The notes: generated from the sequence alone by a model not told the origin. A DNA stretch of 64,000 nucleotides from Intrasporangiaceae bacterium URHB0013 (GCA_000620545.1 KK211150.1:620427-684426), one strand, 5' to 3'. Shown: positions 28,677-37,478, numbered from the stretch's first letter. Numbers and translations are program-made.

Positions 28677-29761
28677 TGACCGATCGACCCGCCTGGCGCG
28701 GGCTCGCCGACCCCACCACGCCGGACCCCGACCTCGTCGCGGTCCTCACGGAGCTGTTCACCGACTACCGATCGGCGCGGCCCACACCCACTGCCGTCGT
28801 CGACCTCGACCGCCGTCTGTGGCAGCGGCTCGAGGATCTCGGGCTGACACGCCTGACCGGCAGCGAGACCGCCGGTGGCAGCGGGGGCGGCTGGGTCGAT
28901 GCGGCAGCGCTGCTCGGGCTGGCCGCGGCAGCCGCCGCACCCGTGCCGCTCGCCGAGCACGACGTGCTGGGTGGTTGGCTCCTCGAGGCAGCGCGCCTGC
29001 CCAACGACGGCGGGCTGCGGACCGTATGCCGCCCCGACCCGTCCGGGGTCGCCCTGAACGTCACGTGGGCGCGCGACGCGAGCCGCATCGTGGCCCTCTG
29101 GGAGGACCGGGACCAGTGGCGCGTCTCCGACGTGACCGTCGACCGGGTGGGCATCGAGGAGCGTCGCAACCTCGCCGGTGAGCCCAGTGACACGGTCGAG
29201 TTCGACCTCGACGACCTCGAGGCCGGCACCGTCGTCGCGCACGAGATCGGCGAGCAGTTCCACCTGCGCGGCGCCCTGGCCCGTTCGGCCCAGGTGGTCG
29301 GCGCGATGGAACGCGTCGTCGAGGTCGTCCTCGAGCACGTGCGCGAGCGCCAGCAGTTCGGACGGCCGATCGGGCGCTTCCAGGCGGTGCAGCACCTCGT
29401 GTCCGACATCGCGTGCGAGACGGCCCTCGCCCGGGCCGCCACCGATGCGGCCGTCGCCCGGGCCGCCGCCTCCGACTGGCGCGACCCCGGGATGCTCTTC
29501 GCCGTGGGTGTCGCCAAGTCGTGCGTCGGGCACGCTGCATCCGTCGTCGTCCGTGGCTCGCACCAGGTGCTCGGAGCGATCGGCACGACCCTGGAGCACG
29601 AGCTGCACACCCTGACGCGCCCGATCCTGGCCCGACGCAGCGAGTACGGCTCGCTCCAGGACTGGGACGAGACCCTGACGGCGCTCGCCTCGTCCGCCGG
29701 CCGCGACCGCCTCTGGAGCCTCATCACGACCGGCCGCGCCAAGGCGCACCGCACCACCTGA
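28676..29761 (+). CDS. Acyl-CoA dehydrogenase, second subunit of the pair
   Basis: The 361-residue protein is a divergent ACAD. It has the middle-domain pattern and C-terminal four-helix bundle (V-L-E-H-V-R-E-R-Q-Q-F-G-R-P-I-G-R-F-Q-A-V-Q-H). The FAD-binding motif and catalytic Glu are weak. It starts inside the stop of the first subunit, so both chains are made together. With the enoyl-CoA hydratase 39 nt downstream it forms an oxidation-hydration module for an acyl-CoA, perhaps branched or ring-bearing. Confidence 0.88.
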   Translation: MTDRPAWRGLADPTTPDPDLVAVLTELFTDYRSARPTPTAVVDLDRRLWQRLEDLGLTRLTGSETAGGSGGGWVDAAALLGLAAAAAAPVPLAEHDVLGGWLLEAARLPNDGGLRTVCRPDPSGVALNVTWARDASRIVALWEDRDQWRVSDVTVDRVGIEERRNLAGEPSDTVEFDLDDLEAGTVVAHEIGEQFHLRGALARSAQVVGAMERVVEVVLEHVRERQQFGRPIGRFQAVQHLVSDIACETALARAATDAAVARAAASDWRDPGMLFAVGVAKSCVGHAASVVVRGSHQVLGAIGTTLEHELHTLTRPILARRSEYGSLQDWDETLTALASSAGRDRLWSLITTGRAKAHRTT

Positions 29762-29800
29762 CGCCCCCGGGACAGTCAGGGAGACAAGGAGACTCGCCGC

Positions 29801-30538
29801 ATGACCGAGATTCGCTACGACGTGACCGATGCCGTCGCGCTCATCACGCTCGACGCCCCAGACCGGCGCAACGCCCTCTCCGTCGAGATGTCGCGGGAGC
29901 TCATCGACGCCGCCCGCACGGCTGAGGCGGACGACGAGGTGGGGGCCGTCGTCGTGACGGGCGGTGCCCACTTCTGCGCCGGGGCCGTCCGCAGCGTCCT
30001 CGCCGACACCGGCCGCGACCCCGTCGAGGACGAGGCCTACCGCAACCTCGAGACGGTCTACGCCGCGTTCACGACGATCGGCTCCATCGCCGTCCCGACC
30101 GTCGCCGCCGTGCGCGGCGCCGCCGTGGGCGCGGGCCTCAACCTGGCCCTCGCCACGGACCTGCGCATCGTCTCGCGCACGGCCCGGCTCCTCCCCGGCT
30201 TCGCCCAGATCGGCATCCACCCCGGCGGCGGCCACTTCACCCTGATCAACCGCGTCGCCGGCCGCGAGGCCGCCGCGGCTCTCGGGCTCTTCGGCGACGA
30301 GGTCAACGGCGACCGTGCCGTCGCGCTGGGACTCGCGTGGGCGGCATACGACGACGGGGACGTCCAGGACCGGGCCATGGCGATCGCCGGCCGCGTCGCG
30401 AAGGACCCCGCGCTCGCCCGCCGGATGGTCGCGAGCTTCCGCCGCGAGACCGCCCCCGGAGGGCTGCCCTGGGACGTCTCGGTCGAGCTCGAGCGCTCGC
30501 CGCAGATGTGGTCGCTGCGCCGCAAGCACGGCGACTGA
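29801..30538 (+). CDS. Enoyl-CoA hydratase/isomerase
   Basis: The 245-residue crotonase has the oxyanion-hole segments A-P-D-R-R-N-A-L-S and G-A-H-F-C-A-G-A-V, plus the second NH donor in R-G-A-A-V-G-A-G-L-N-L-A. An Ala replaces the first Glu of classical hydratases at the Q-I-G-I-H-P-G segment region, so isomerase or hydrolase chemistry is possible. The start follows AAGGAGA. It is the third gene of the acyl-CoA operon and would act on the enoyl-CoA made by the two dehydrogenase subunits. Confidence 0.9.
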   Translation: MTEIRYDVTDAVALITLDAPDRRNALSVEMSRELIDAARTAEADDEVGAVVVTGGAHFCAGAVRSVLADTGRDPVEDEAYRNLETVYAAFTTIGSIAVPTVAAVRGAAVGAGLNLALATDLRIVSRTARLLPGFAQIGIHPGGGHFTLINRVAGREAAAALGLFGDEVNGDRAVALGLAWAAYDDGDVQDRAMAIAGRVAKDPALARRMVASFRRETAPGGLPWDVSVELERSPQMWSLRRKHGD

Positions 30539-30631
30539 GGGCCGGGTCACCACCAACCCGGCATTTCGGCTCGTCGGCGGTTGGGGTGCAAGGATGGGGA
30601 AGTTGGCTTTCCCCACCGTGAAGGAGCACCC

Positions 30632-31831
30632 GTGCTGGCGTCCTACCGACCTCTCTTCGAGGTACCGGGGGCACGCGTCTTCATCACCGGCGGGTTCATC
30701 GCCCGCTCGGCAGGCTCGATGTTCGCCGTGTCGGTGGTCGCGATGGTCGCGGCCCGCACCGGCTCGTACGAGCTCGCCGGGGCAGTGGTGGCGGTCGGCA
30801 TGGTGTCCCTGGCCCTCTTCGCGCCGGTCCTCGGCCGGCTGGTGGACCGCTACGGCCAGCGCCGCATCGCCATCCCGTTCTTCCTGTGGTCGGGCTTCTG
30901 GGCGGTGATGACCCTGCTGACGTCACTGCGCGGCTGGCCGTCGTGGCTGCTCTTCATCACCTTCCCGCTGTGCGGCGCCATCCCGAACCTCGGCACGATG
31001 GCCCGCGCACGGTGGTCGCACATCTTCGCCCACGACGCGAGGAACCTCCACTCGGCGATGTCGTTCGAGCAGGTCATGGAGGAGGTCACCTTCGTCATCG
31101 GCCCGGTCCTCGCGATCTGGCTCTCGACGACACTCTTCCCGGAGGCAGGCTTCGCCTTCGCCACGCTGGCGTACACCGTGGGGGTGCTCATCTTCATCTC
31201 CGCGCGCTCCACGGAGCCCCCGGTCGTCCCGCACCACGAGCGCCCGGCCGAGCACGCCTACACCGTGCCGGGCCTCGTCCCGCTCGCCTTCATCATGGTG
31301 ATGACGGGTGCGATCTTCGGCGTCAACGAGGTGGTGACGCTCGCCGTCGCGCAGGTCGAGGGAGCCCCGAGCGCCGCCGGCGCCATCCTCGCGCTGTATG
31401 CCGTGGGGTCGGCCGCCGCAGGCCTCGTCTTCGGGCACCTCTCGCACGGCCGCAGCCTCGTCAAGCTGCTCATCGCCGGGACGTTCGGCATGGCGGTGCT
31501 CGAGATCCCCGTCCTCTTCGCCGGGAACCTCTGGGTCCTCGCCGGCCTCATGCTCGTCGCGGGCATGGCCACCGCGCCGACCCTCATCACGACGATGAAC
31601 CTCATCGAGCGCATCGTCCCCAAGGCCCAGCTCAACGAGGGCATGACGATCGTGCTGACCGGCCTCATCGTCGGCATCGCGGCCGGCTCGGCGCTCTCGG
31701 GTGCCGTCGTCGACCGGGTCGGCGCGCAGCACGGCTACTGGGTCGCGATCATCGCGGGTGGCTTCGCCTTCGTCATGGCGCTGGGCACCCGCGCCTTCCT
31801 CACCCGCCGCGAGCTGCACAACCTCCGCTGA
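30632..31831 (+). CDS. MFS transporter (12-helix)
   Basis: The 399-residue protein has twelve predicted helices with a motif-A-type loop G-R-L-V-D-R-Y-G-Q-R-R after helix 2. GTG 30632 follows AAGGAG by five bases and begins L-A-S-Y-R-P-L-F-E-V-P-G. Other starts upstream have no ribosome site. Its sequence resembles sugar/drug exporters of the MFS_1 type but substrate cannot be inferred. Copy C of the palindromic element starts 36 nt after its stop. Confidence 0.85.
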   Translation: MLASYRPLFEVPGARVFITGGFIARSAGSMFAVSVVAMVAARTGSYELAGAVVAVGMVSLALFAPVLGRLVDRYGQRRIAIPFFLWSGFWAVMTLLTSLRGWPSWLLFITFPLCGAIPNLGTMARARWSHIFAHDARNLHSAMSFEQVMEEVTFVIGPVLAIWLSTTLFPEAGFAFATLAYTVGVLIFISARSTEPPVVPHHERPAEHAYTVPGLVPLAFIMVMTGAIFGVNEVVTLAVAQVEGAPSAAGAILALYAVGSAAAGLVFGHLSHGRSLVKLLIAGTFGMAVLEIPVLFAGNLWVLAGLMLVAGMATAPTLITTMNLIERIVPKAQLNEGMTIVLTGLIVGIAAGSALSGAVVDRVGAQHGYWVAIIAGGFAFVMALGTRAFLTRRELHNLR

Positions 31832-31866
31832 CCGCCCCCACCCCCACTCCCCTCCACCCCCCAACC

Positions 31867-32099
31867 GTCGAGTGGCCAAAGTTCGCGACCGGGCAACCGT
31901 CGAGTGGCCAAAGTTCGCGACCGGGCAACCGTCGAGTGGCCAAAGTTCGCGACCGGGCAACCGTCGAGTGGCCAAAGTTCGCGAGTCCGTGACATACGAA
32001 AGGCCACTTCTCGCGAACGAGAAGTGGCCTTTCGACGTGCCGGAGGCCGCGAAAAGTGGCCTTTCGACGTGCGAGGGCCGCGAAAAGTGGCCTCTCGAC
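31867..32099. repeat. Composite palindromic element, copy C (largest)
   Basis: Four direct units start at 31867, 31899, 31931 and 31963 with a 32-bp period; each is GTCGAGTGGCCA plus AAGTTCGCG. A perfect hairpin follows at 31997-32034, with 17-bp arms and a CGAA loop. Two reverse units (32045-32068, 32076-32099) end TGGCCTTTCGAC or TGGCCTCTCGAC. The element fills the gap between two convergent transporter genes, 36 nt from one stop and 15 nt from the other. The near-identical direct units suggest recent amplification. Confidence 0.92.
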
Positions 32100-32113
32100 G
32101 GGAGGGGTGGGGC

Positions 32114-33856
32114 TCAGTGACCGGCGGGGATGGCGACGTCGTCGTCCTTGGCGGCCGAGGCTTCACCGGGCTTGGGGCCGAGGTCGATGTTCGGGAGGAA
32201 GAGCGTCGCGATGAACGCGAGCACGAGCACCCCGGCGGCGACGACGAAGACGACCGACATGGCGTCGGAGAAGCCGACGAGGAACGGCTTGGCGAGTGCC
32301 GGGTCGAGCTGGTTGATGAACGAGCTGTCCGACAGGGCCGCGCCGCCGATCCCGGACCCCGAGCCGCCGGACTGCTGCGCGGCCTGGAGCTGCTCGATGA
32401 ACGCCTTGTTGGTGGCCGGGTCGCCACCGGTCGGGTTGCGCAGGGCCGCCTGGAACGCGGGCGTCGGGGCGATCGACGTGAACGCCTCGGAGATCTTCGT
32501 GCCGGCCTGCGAGAAGAGGATCGACAGGAAGACCGCGGTGCCGAGCGTGCCGCCGATCTGGCGGGTGAAGGTGGCGGACGACGTGGCCACGCCCATGTCG
32601 CGGCGGTCGACGGCGTTCTGGACGGCGAGGGTCAGCGGCTGGAAGTTGAAGCCGAGGCCGATGCCGAAGAAGAACATCACGATCATCGTCTTCCAGAGCG
32701 GGGTGTCGGCGCTCACGAAGTGGAAGGCGTAGAGCGACAGGACGAGGATCGCCGCACCCATGATCGGGAAGTGGCGGTAGCGCCCGGTCCGGGAGATCAG
32801 CTGACCGGAAACGATCGAGCCGGCCATGATCCCGAGGGTCATCGGGAGCAGCTGGAGGCCGGCCTGGGTCGGCGACGAGCCCTTGACGATCTGCAGGTAG
32901 AGCGGGATCGCGGCGAGACCGCCGAACATGCCCATGCCGATGAAGACGGATGCGACCGACGACGAGGCGACGGTGCGGTTCGTGAAGAGGCGCAGCGGGA
33001 TGAGCGCCTCCTCACCCATGGACCGCTCGAAGAGGAAGAAGGCGACGAGACCGGCGAGGCCGATGGCGTAGCAGGTGATGGACGTCGGCGAGCCCCATCC
33101 CCAGGCACGGCCCTGCTCGGCCACGATGAGCAGCGGTACGAGGGCGACCGAGAGGCTGAGGGCACCCCAGTAGTCGATGCGGTGGTCGAGACGCGTGTGC
33201 TTGAGGTGCAGCGTGCGGGTCACGACGATGAGGGCGGCCACGGCGATCGGCACGTTGACGAGGAACACCCAGCGCCAGCCGGTGACGCCGAGGAGGGTCT
33301 CCTGGCCGGCGAAGAAGCCGCCGATGACCGGGCCGAGCACGCTCGAGGTGCCGAAGACGGCGAGGAAGTAGCCCTGGTACTTCGCGCGCTCACGCGGCGC
33401 CACGATGTCGCCGATGATGGCGAGGGCCAGCGAGAAGAGGCCACCGGCACCGATCCCCTGGACGGCACGGAAGGCCGCGAGTGACGGGATCGACCACGAC
33501 AGCGTGCAGAGCATCGAGCCGATCGTGAAGATGGTGATGGCGAAGATGAAGAGCTTCTTGCGCCCGTAGATGTCGCCGAGCTTGCCGTAGAGCGGCGTCG
33601 TGATCGTGGCGGTGATGAGGTATGCCGTCGTCACCCAGGCCTGGCCGGCGAGGTCGTTGAGGTCGTCGGCGATGACGCGCATGGCGCTCGCGACGATCGT
33701 CTGGTCGAGCGCGGCGAGGAACATCCCCATCATGAGCCCGACGAGGATGGTGACGATCTCCTTGTGGGAGAGGACCGGTCGCGCGTCGGGGCCTGCACCG
33801 GCTGGTGCGTTCGCGGTCGCGTCGACGCGCGGCGGCTCGGCGGTGGTGTCGGACAT
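32114..33856 (-). CDS. DHA2-type (EmrB/QacA) MFS multidrug transporter
   Basis: The 580-residue protein has 14 predicted helices and the motif-C-type G-P-V-I-G-G-F. The motif-A-type G-K-L-G-D-I-Y-G-R-K-K lies after helix 2 and the G-M-F-L-A-A-L-D-Q-T-I-V-A-S-A-M segment in helix 1. ATG 33856 begins M-S-D-T-T-A-E-P, one base after the MarR stop; the longer frame reads back into the MarR gene. Co-transcription with the MarR regulator points to an inducible efflux operon. Confidence 0.92.
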   Translation of the reverse strand: MSDTTAEPPRVDATANAPAGAGPDARPVLSHKEIVTILVGLMMGMFLAALDQTIVASAMRVIADDLNDLAGQAWVTTAYLITATITTPLYGKLGDIYGRKKLFIFAITIFTIGSMLCTLSWSIPSLAAFRAVQGIGAGGLFSLALAIIGDIVAPRERAKYQGYFLAVFGTSSVLGPVIGGFFAGQETLLGVTGWRWVFLVNVPIAVAALIVVTRTLHLKHTRLDHRIDYWGALSLSVALVPLLIVAEQGRAWGWGSPTSITCYAIGLAGLVAFFLFERSMGEEALIPLRLFTNRTVASSSVASVFIGMGMFGGLAAIPLYLQIVKGSSPTQAGLQLLPMTLGIMAGSIVSGQLISRTGRYRHFPIMGAAILVLSLYAFHFVSADTPLWKTMIVMFFFGIGLGFNFQPLTLAVQNAVDRRDMGVATSSATFTRQIGGTLGTAVFLSILFSQAGTKISEAFTSIAPTPAFQAALRNPTGGDPATNKAFIEQLQAAQQSGGSGSGIGGAALSDSSFINQLDPALAKPFLVGFSDAMSVVFVVAAGVLVLAFIATLFLPNIDLGPKPGEASAAKDDDVAIPAGH

Positions 33857-33857
33857 G

Positions 33858-34370
33858 TCAGTCCTCTTTCTGCTTCTGGTCTCTGGGGGGGTCGAAGAGC
33901 ATCGGGGGCGGCGCTGCGCCCCGGGCACGCAGGTTGGCGTCGAGCGCGTCACCGAGCTCGCGCAGGCGGTCGACGAACTGCGCGGTGTCGTCGCCGGCCC
34001 AGTCGGAGAGCAGTCCTTGGAACCACGTGGCGCGGCCCGCCTGGATGCGCCGGAGGGCTGCTCGGCCGTGCTCCGTCAAGGAGACGACCCACGCACGCCC
34101 GTCGCTGGGGTCGGCACTCTTCTCGAGCAGGCCGCTCGAGACGAGCGAGCTGACCTGACGGCTGACGGTGGACACGTCGTTGTGCAACGTCGTCGCGACC
34201 TCCGAGATGCGCACGCTGCCAGCGCCCGCCACGACGAAGAGCACGGGGTATGCCGTGACGTCCACCCCGTCTTCGAGGCGAGGAGCGGTGTGCTTGGCCG
34301 CGACGAGGAGCTTCTGGACGCGCAGCAGCCCGAGGAAGACGTCGTTCGCCTCGTCCTTGCTGACCGCCAT
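33858..34370 (-). CDS. MarR-family regulator of the efflux operon
   Basis: The 170-residue protein carries the MarR winged helix: R-I-S-E-V-A-T-T-L-H-N-D-V-S-T-V-S-R-Q-V-S-S-L as recognition region, then a wing with D-P-S-D-G-R-A-W. ATG 34370 has AAGGA upstream; the frame extends to a TTG at 34409 that lies inside the operator. It is the first gene of an operon with the DHA2 transporter, one base apart. An inverted repeat overlaps the -10 of its promoter, so it likely represses itself and the pump. Confidence 0.9.
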   Translation of the reverse strand: MAVSKDEANDVFLGLLRVQKLLVAAKHTAPRLEDGVDVTAYPVLFVVAGAGSVRISEVATTLHNDVSTVSRQVSSLVSSGLLEKSADPSDGRAWVVSLTEHGRAALRRIQAGRATWFQGLLSDWAGDDTAQFVDRLRELGDALDANLRARGAAPPPMLFDPPRDQKQKED

Positions 34371-34388
34371 GATGTCCTTGGTGTCGAG

Positions 34389-34438
34389 ATACTTGCTTGC
34401 AGCACGCAAGTATTTGCCGAGACCGTGCCCGGTGTCAA
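34389..34438 (-). promoter_or_regulatory. MarR operon promoter with overlapping operator
   Basis: On the minus strand, TTGACA (34433-34438) and AATACT (34409-34414) are 18 bp apart. The inverted repeat ATACTTGC (34389-34396) with GCAAGTAT (34406-34413) covers the -10, so a bound MarR dimer would block polymerase. Confidence 0.6.
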
Positions 34439-34603
34439 CTCTTCTGTCTAGTGTTTGTCCATCCTTCGGATCTTCTCGCCAACGGCACGACTCATGTGGT
34501 TGTCTGTGGTCTCGCGCCCACCGGGGGGTGCGAGGATGACTTACGCGCCCGGACCGCCCAGCGGGGCGTGCGGAGCCACAGGGCCAGAAGTGCAGGGAGT
34601 GTT

Positions 34604-35359
34604 ATGACGAGCGACGTTCCCGTCGATCCCACGATCAACGACGTCTTCCGACGGATGTCGGCGCTGATCTACGCCGGTGCCGATGCGGGATCGATCCACC
34701 AGTCGCTCGTCGACTCCGCCCTGCTGCTCGTCGAGGGCTGCGACCGCGCCTCGCTCCTCGTGCGCACCCGCGACCGATACGTCACGACGGCGAGCACCGA
34801 CGACATCGCGCGCCGCATCGACCAGATCGAGCTGGCGGTCGGCGAGGGCCCCTGTGTCGACGCGATCGTGTCCGAGGCCTACCAGCACGACGCCGACCTC
34901 ACCGATGCCAAGACCCCGTGGCCGCGCTTCACGGAACGCATCGTCGCCGAGACCCCCGTACGGTCGGCGATCGGCTACCGGCTCCTCCTCGAGGGCGACA
35001 AGGTCGGGGCCCTCAACCTCTTCTCCGACACCCCGGGGGGCCTCACGTCGAAGTCGGCCGACGTCGGCGCCGTCATCGCCTCGTACGCCTCGGTCGCGCT
35101 CATGGCGATCCGCGCCCGCGAGGAGGCGGCGACGCTGCGCCAGGGCCTACAGAGCAACCGCGAGATCGGCAAGGCCGTCGGCCTCCTCATGGCGGCGCAC
35201 CACATCAGTGGCCAGGAGGCGTTCGAGCTGCTGCGCAGCACGTCGCAGGAGCTCAACATGAAGCTGGCCCACGTGGCGTCTCAGGTGATCGAGGGCCAGG
35301 AGTCGCAGTTCAACCACGCCGGCGCCGTCGGCGGGGCCACGGCCGGCTCGCAGGTCTGA
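34604..35359 (+). CDS. GAF-ANTAR transcription antitermination regulator
   Basis: The 251-residue protein has an N-terminal GAF sensor domain (V-G-E-G-P-C-V-D-A-I, typical of GAF-ANTAR proteins). A C-terminal ANTAR RNA-binding helix bundle follows (I-G-K-A-V-G-L-L-M-A-A-H-H-I-S-G-Q-E-A-F-E-L-L). ANTAR proteins bind paired hairpins in leader RNA and prevent termination. ATG 34604 follows AGGGAGT. It neighbours a SigF/SigB-type sigma gene, so a stress-response role is plausible. A related protein is encoded at 60770-61453. Confidence 0.9.
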   Translation: MTSDVPVDPTINDVFRRMSALIYAGADAGSIHQSLVDSALLLVEGCDRASLLVRTRDRYVTTASTDDIARRIDQIELAVGEGPCVDAIVSEAYQHDADLTDAKTPWPRFTERIVAETPVRSAIGYRLLLEGDKVGALNLFSDTPGGLTSKSADVGAVIASYASVALMAIRAREEAATLRQGLQSNREIGKAVGLLMAAHHISGQEAFELLRSTSQELNMKLAHVASQVIEGQESQFNHAGAVGGATAGSQV

Positions 35360-35384
35360 CCGGAGCAGGCGCCCGGCCGACGCC

Positions 35385-35520
35385 GAGCCGACGCCAGACC
35401 ACGCTGAGCCGACGCCAGACCACGCTGAGCCGACGCCAGACCGCGCCGAACCGACGCCCGGCCGGCGCCACGCGGGCGCTGAGCCGGCGCTGAGCTCGCG
35501 CCGAGCCGACTCCCAGCCAC
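35385..35520 (+). repeat. Degenerating 21-bp tandem repeat downstream of the ANTAR gene
   Basis: Units based on GAGCCGACGCCAGACCACGC start at 35385, 35406 and 35427. Progressively diverged copies built on the same GAGCCGRCGC core continue to about 35520. The array lies in the 230-nt gap between the ANTAR stop and the hairpin at 35531. No protein or RNA function is evident. Confidence 0.8.
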
Positions 35521-35530
35521 GCAGGACCGC

Positions 35531-35569
35531 GAGTGGCCCCGACGCACCTCACGGGCATCGGGACCACTC
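35531..35569. terminator. Bidirectional hairpin terminator between ANTAR and sigma-factor genes
   Basis: A 12-bp stem with one G-U pair (35531-35542 with 35558-35569) closes a 15-nt loop. It lies between two convergent genes. Confidence 0.6.
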
Positions 35570-35589
35570 AACGGGACTGCGGCGGTGGG

Positions 35590-36378
35590 TCAGGCCGAGG
35601 CCACGCCCTCCGCGGACAGCTGGCGACGCAGCTCGTCGAGCGTGCGCCGGAGCAGTCGGCTGACCTGCATGGCACTGAGTCCCATGGACTCGGCGATCTC
35701 GGCCTGCGTCATGTCGCCGCCGAACCGGAGCTCGACGAGCCGCTGGTCACGCTCAGGCAGGCGCTCGAGCGCGGTGCGCACGACGATGCCTTCGTCCAGC
35801 GCCGGGTCGGACCCGGAGCCGCCGCGCGCGTCCAGCAGGTCGAGCACGGGTCGTCCGCCGTCCGCCGTCGTCGCGTCCAGGGATGCGGGTCGCAGGTTGG
35901 TCGCTGCGACCTGGGCTTCCTTGACGGCCTCGAGCGTCAGGTCGAGCTCGTCAGCGAGCTCGCCGGCGTCCGGGTCGTGCCCGAGCTGTTGCTCGAGCCG
36001 TGACCGGGTGTCGGTGACGAGCTGGCGTCGTTCCTGCAGCTCGCGTGGCGGCCGGACGAGCCACCCGTGGTCACGGAAGTGACGACGGAGCTCTCCGGTG
36101 ATGGTGGGTGTGGCGTAGGCGCCGAACTCCGTCGGCTTGGACAGGTCGAAACGCTGGATGGCCTTGAGCAGCGCGAAGAACGCGACCTGCTCGAGGTCCT
36201 CTCGGTCGAGGCCCTTGCCCGAGTAGCGATGGGCGAGAGACCGGGCGAGCGGCATGTGCAGCTTTGTCACGGTCTCGAGGGCGTGGGCGCGCTCGGACGT
36301 GCAGTCCGACGTGTGCAGGGTATGGATCAGCTCTCTGGTTCGCGCATCCTTGCGCGGACCCGCGGACGGGTCGGTCAT
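35590..36378 (-). CDS. SigB/SigF/SigG-family RNA polymerase sigma factor
   Basis: The 262-residue protein has region 2 (A-R-S-L-A-H-R-Y-S-G-K-G-L-D-R-E-D-L-E-Q-V), region 3 (G-E-L-R-R-H-F-R-D-H-G-W-L-V-R-P-P-R) and region 4 with the L-P-E-R-D-Q-R-L-V-E-L-R-F start. The region 4 helix-turn-helix is T-Q-A-E-I-A-E-S-M-G-L-S-A-M-Q-V-S-R. The D-H-G-W-L-V-R-P-P motif is typical of the SigF/SigB class that governs general stress. No anti-sigma gene is adjacent. ATG 36378 has CGGAG upstream; the in-frame start at 36414 lacks one. Confidence 0.92.
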   Translation of the reverse strand: MTDPSAGPRKDARTRELIHTLHTSDCTSERAHALETVTKLHMPLARSLAHRYSGKGLDREDLEQVAFFALLKAIQRFDLSKPTEFGAYATPTITGELRRHFRDHGWLVRPPRELQERRQLVTDTRSRLEQQLGHDPDAGELADELDLTLEAVKEAQVAATNLRPASLDATTADGGRPVLDLLDARGGSGSDPALDEGIVVRTALERLPERDQRLVELRFGGDMTQAEIAESMGLSAMQVSRLLRRTLDELRRQLSAEGVASA

Positions 36379-36588
36379 TTCAAACTCCGATGGATCGGAT
36401 CCCCGATGCGGCACTGGCTTGACCGACTTCTCTTGACGCTAGGGCGTCCGCCGGAGATACACAAGGTGGACTTAGCCCCCGTGCGACGGCGTCAAGGTGT
36501 ATAGGCGGGCGCGAGTGACTCAGGCCCCGAGCGTGTTCCGGAGCGTGGCTCGAGTGCCGTTCCCCTCCGTGTGACTGCGGCCCTGAGC

Positions 36589-37452
36589 TCAATGCGTGAC
36601 GACCACGAGAGCCTCCAGGAGCCTGCGGGCGATCTCCTCGTCACCGGTCACGGTGTAGTGGATCTGGTCCACGGACCGACGCCCCGCGGCCCGACGCGTC
36701 AGCGCATCGGTGGTGAGGTGGATCGAGGTGACGTCGAGCTGCTCCTCACCCTCGGGGCGGTCCTGGCCGCTGAAGAGTGCCTCCCCGCGAGGGCGCCCGT
36801 CGTCGCCGGTGATGATGCGAACCCCGTCGCGGGCGACCACGGGACCGCTCACGTCGAGCACGACCGCGTGACCCGGTCCGATGCCGGCGACGCGCGAGGC
36901 GATGCGCGGCAAGGCGGCGAGGATGTCCGCGGTGAAGACCGCGGCGGCCGCGGAGTCGAGGTTGCCGGGGCGGTCGAGCGCCGCGCGCAGGTCCTGCTCG
37001 TGCACCCAGGCGTCGACGATGCGGCGGTGCAGGTGGTCGCCGAACGTCGTCTCGGGTCCGAAGAAACCGCCGATCACGGTGTCGACATCGGCGTCTGAGT
37101 GGCGCAGGTCGGCCACCCGCTGGGGGTGGAACTCGGCCAGCTCGGCGACGACCTCACGTCCGGACAGGCCACGCCGGGCCTCGACGTCGACCTCGACGAA
37201 GCGGGCGAAGTCACTGTGGACATGCGGGTAGTCGGGGACCTCGATGCGCGGTCGCGGCAGTCCCGCGAACGACTTCTCCGCACCGACGACGTGCGCGATC
37301 TGGTCCTTGACGGTCCAGCCGGGGCACTCGGTCTGGAGGTCGAAGTCCTCGTCCCGGCACGAGAAGCCGAGGTCGATGATCGACTGCACGGAGTGGTCGA
37401 ACGCGTCGATCAGTCCGTTGCGGTCGTCAGGGGCGGCCGGGTGCATGGGCAT
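36589..37452 (-). CDS. Maleylpyruvate isomerase-family (DinB-like) protein
   Basis: The 287-residue protein starts with an MDMPI-type helical bundle: E-C-P-G-W-T-V-K-D-Q-I-A-H-V-V-G-A-E and a later H-E-Q-D that can supply metal ligands. A C-terminal SCP2-like sandwich domain follows. Actinobacterial members include mycothiol-dependent maleylpyruvate isomerases, but most are uncharacterised. TAGTCT plus six bases precedes ATG 37452. The start is back to back with that of the CopD-CtaG gene, 26 nt away. Confidence 0.88.
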   Translation of the reverse strand: MPMHPAAPDDRNGLIDAFDHSVQSIIDLGFSCRDEDFDLQTECPGWTVKDQIAHVVGAEKSFAGLPRPRIEVPDYPHVHSDFARFVEVDVEARRGLSGREVVAELAEFHPQRVADLRHSDADVDTVIGGFFGPETTFGDHLHRRIVDAWVHEQDLRAALDRPGNLDSAAAAVFTADILAALPRIASRVAGIGPGHAVVLDVSGPVVARDGVRIITGDDGRPRGEALFSGQDRPEGEEQLDVTSIHLTTDALTRRAAGRRSVDQIHYTVTGDEEIARRLLEALVVVTH

Positions 37453-37458
37453 GTCATC

Positions 37459-37464
37459 AGACTA
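37459..37464 (-). promoter_or_regulatory. Candidate -10 (TAGTCT) of a leaderless promoter for the isomerase-like gene
   Basis: TAGTCT plus six bases precedes ATG 37452 on the minus strand. It lies two bases from the opposing -10 of the CopD-CtaG gene, so the two promoters share one short region. Confidence 0.55.
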
Positions 37465-37466
37465 CT

Positions 37467-37472
37467 TACCCT
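37467..37472 (+). promoter_or_regulatory. Candidate -10 (TACCCT) of a leaderless promoter for the CopD-CtaG gene
   Basis: TACCCT plus six bases precedes ATG 37479. Only 26 nt separate the two divergent start codons, so both genes must use overlapping, oppositely directed promoters. Confidence 0.55.
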
Positions 37473-37478
37473 TGAGGT

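Noticed and set aside
31867..31990. CRISPR-like array (regular 32-bp period repeats)
   Set aside because: The spacers are only 8 nt and identical, there are four units, and the same box recurs inverted at the other side of a hairpin. No cas genes are present.
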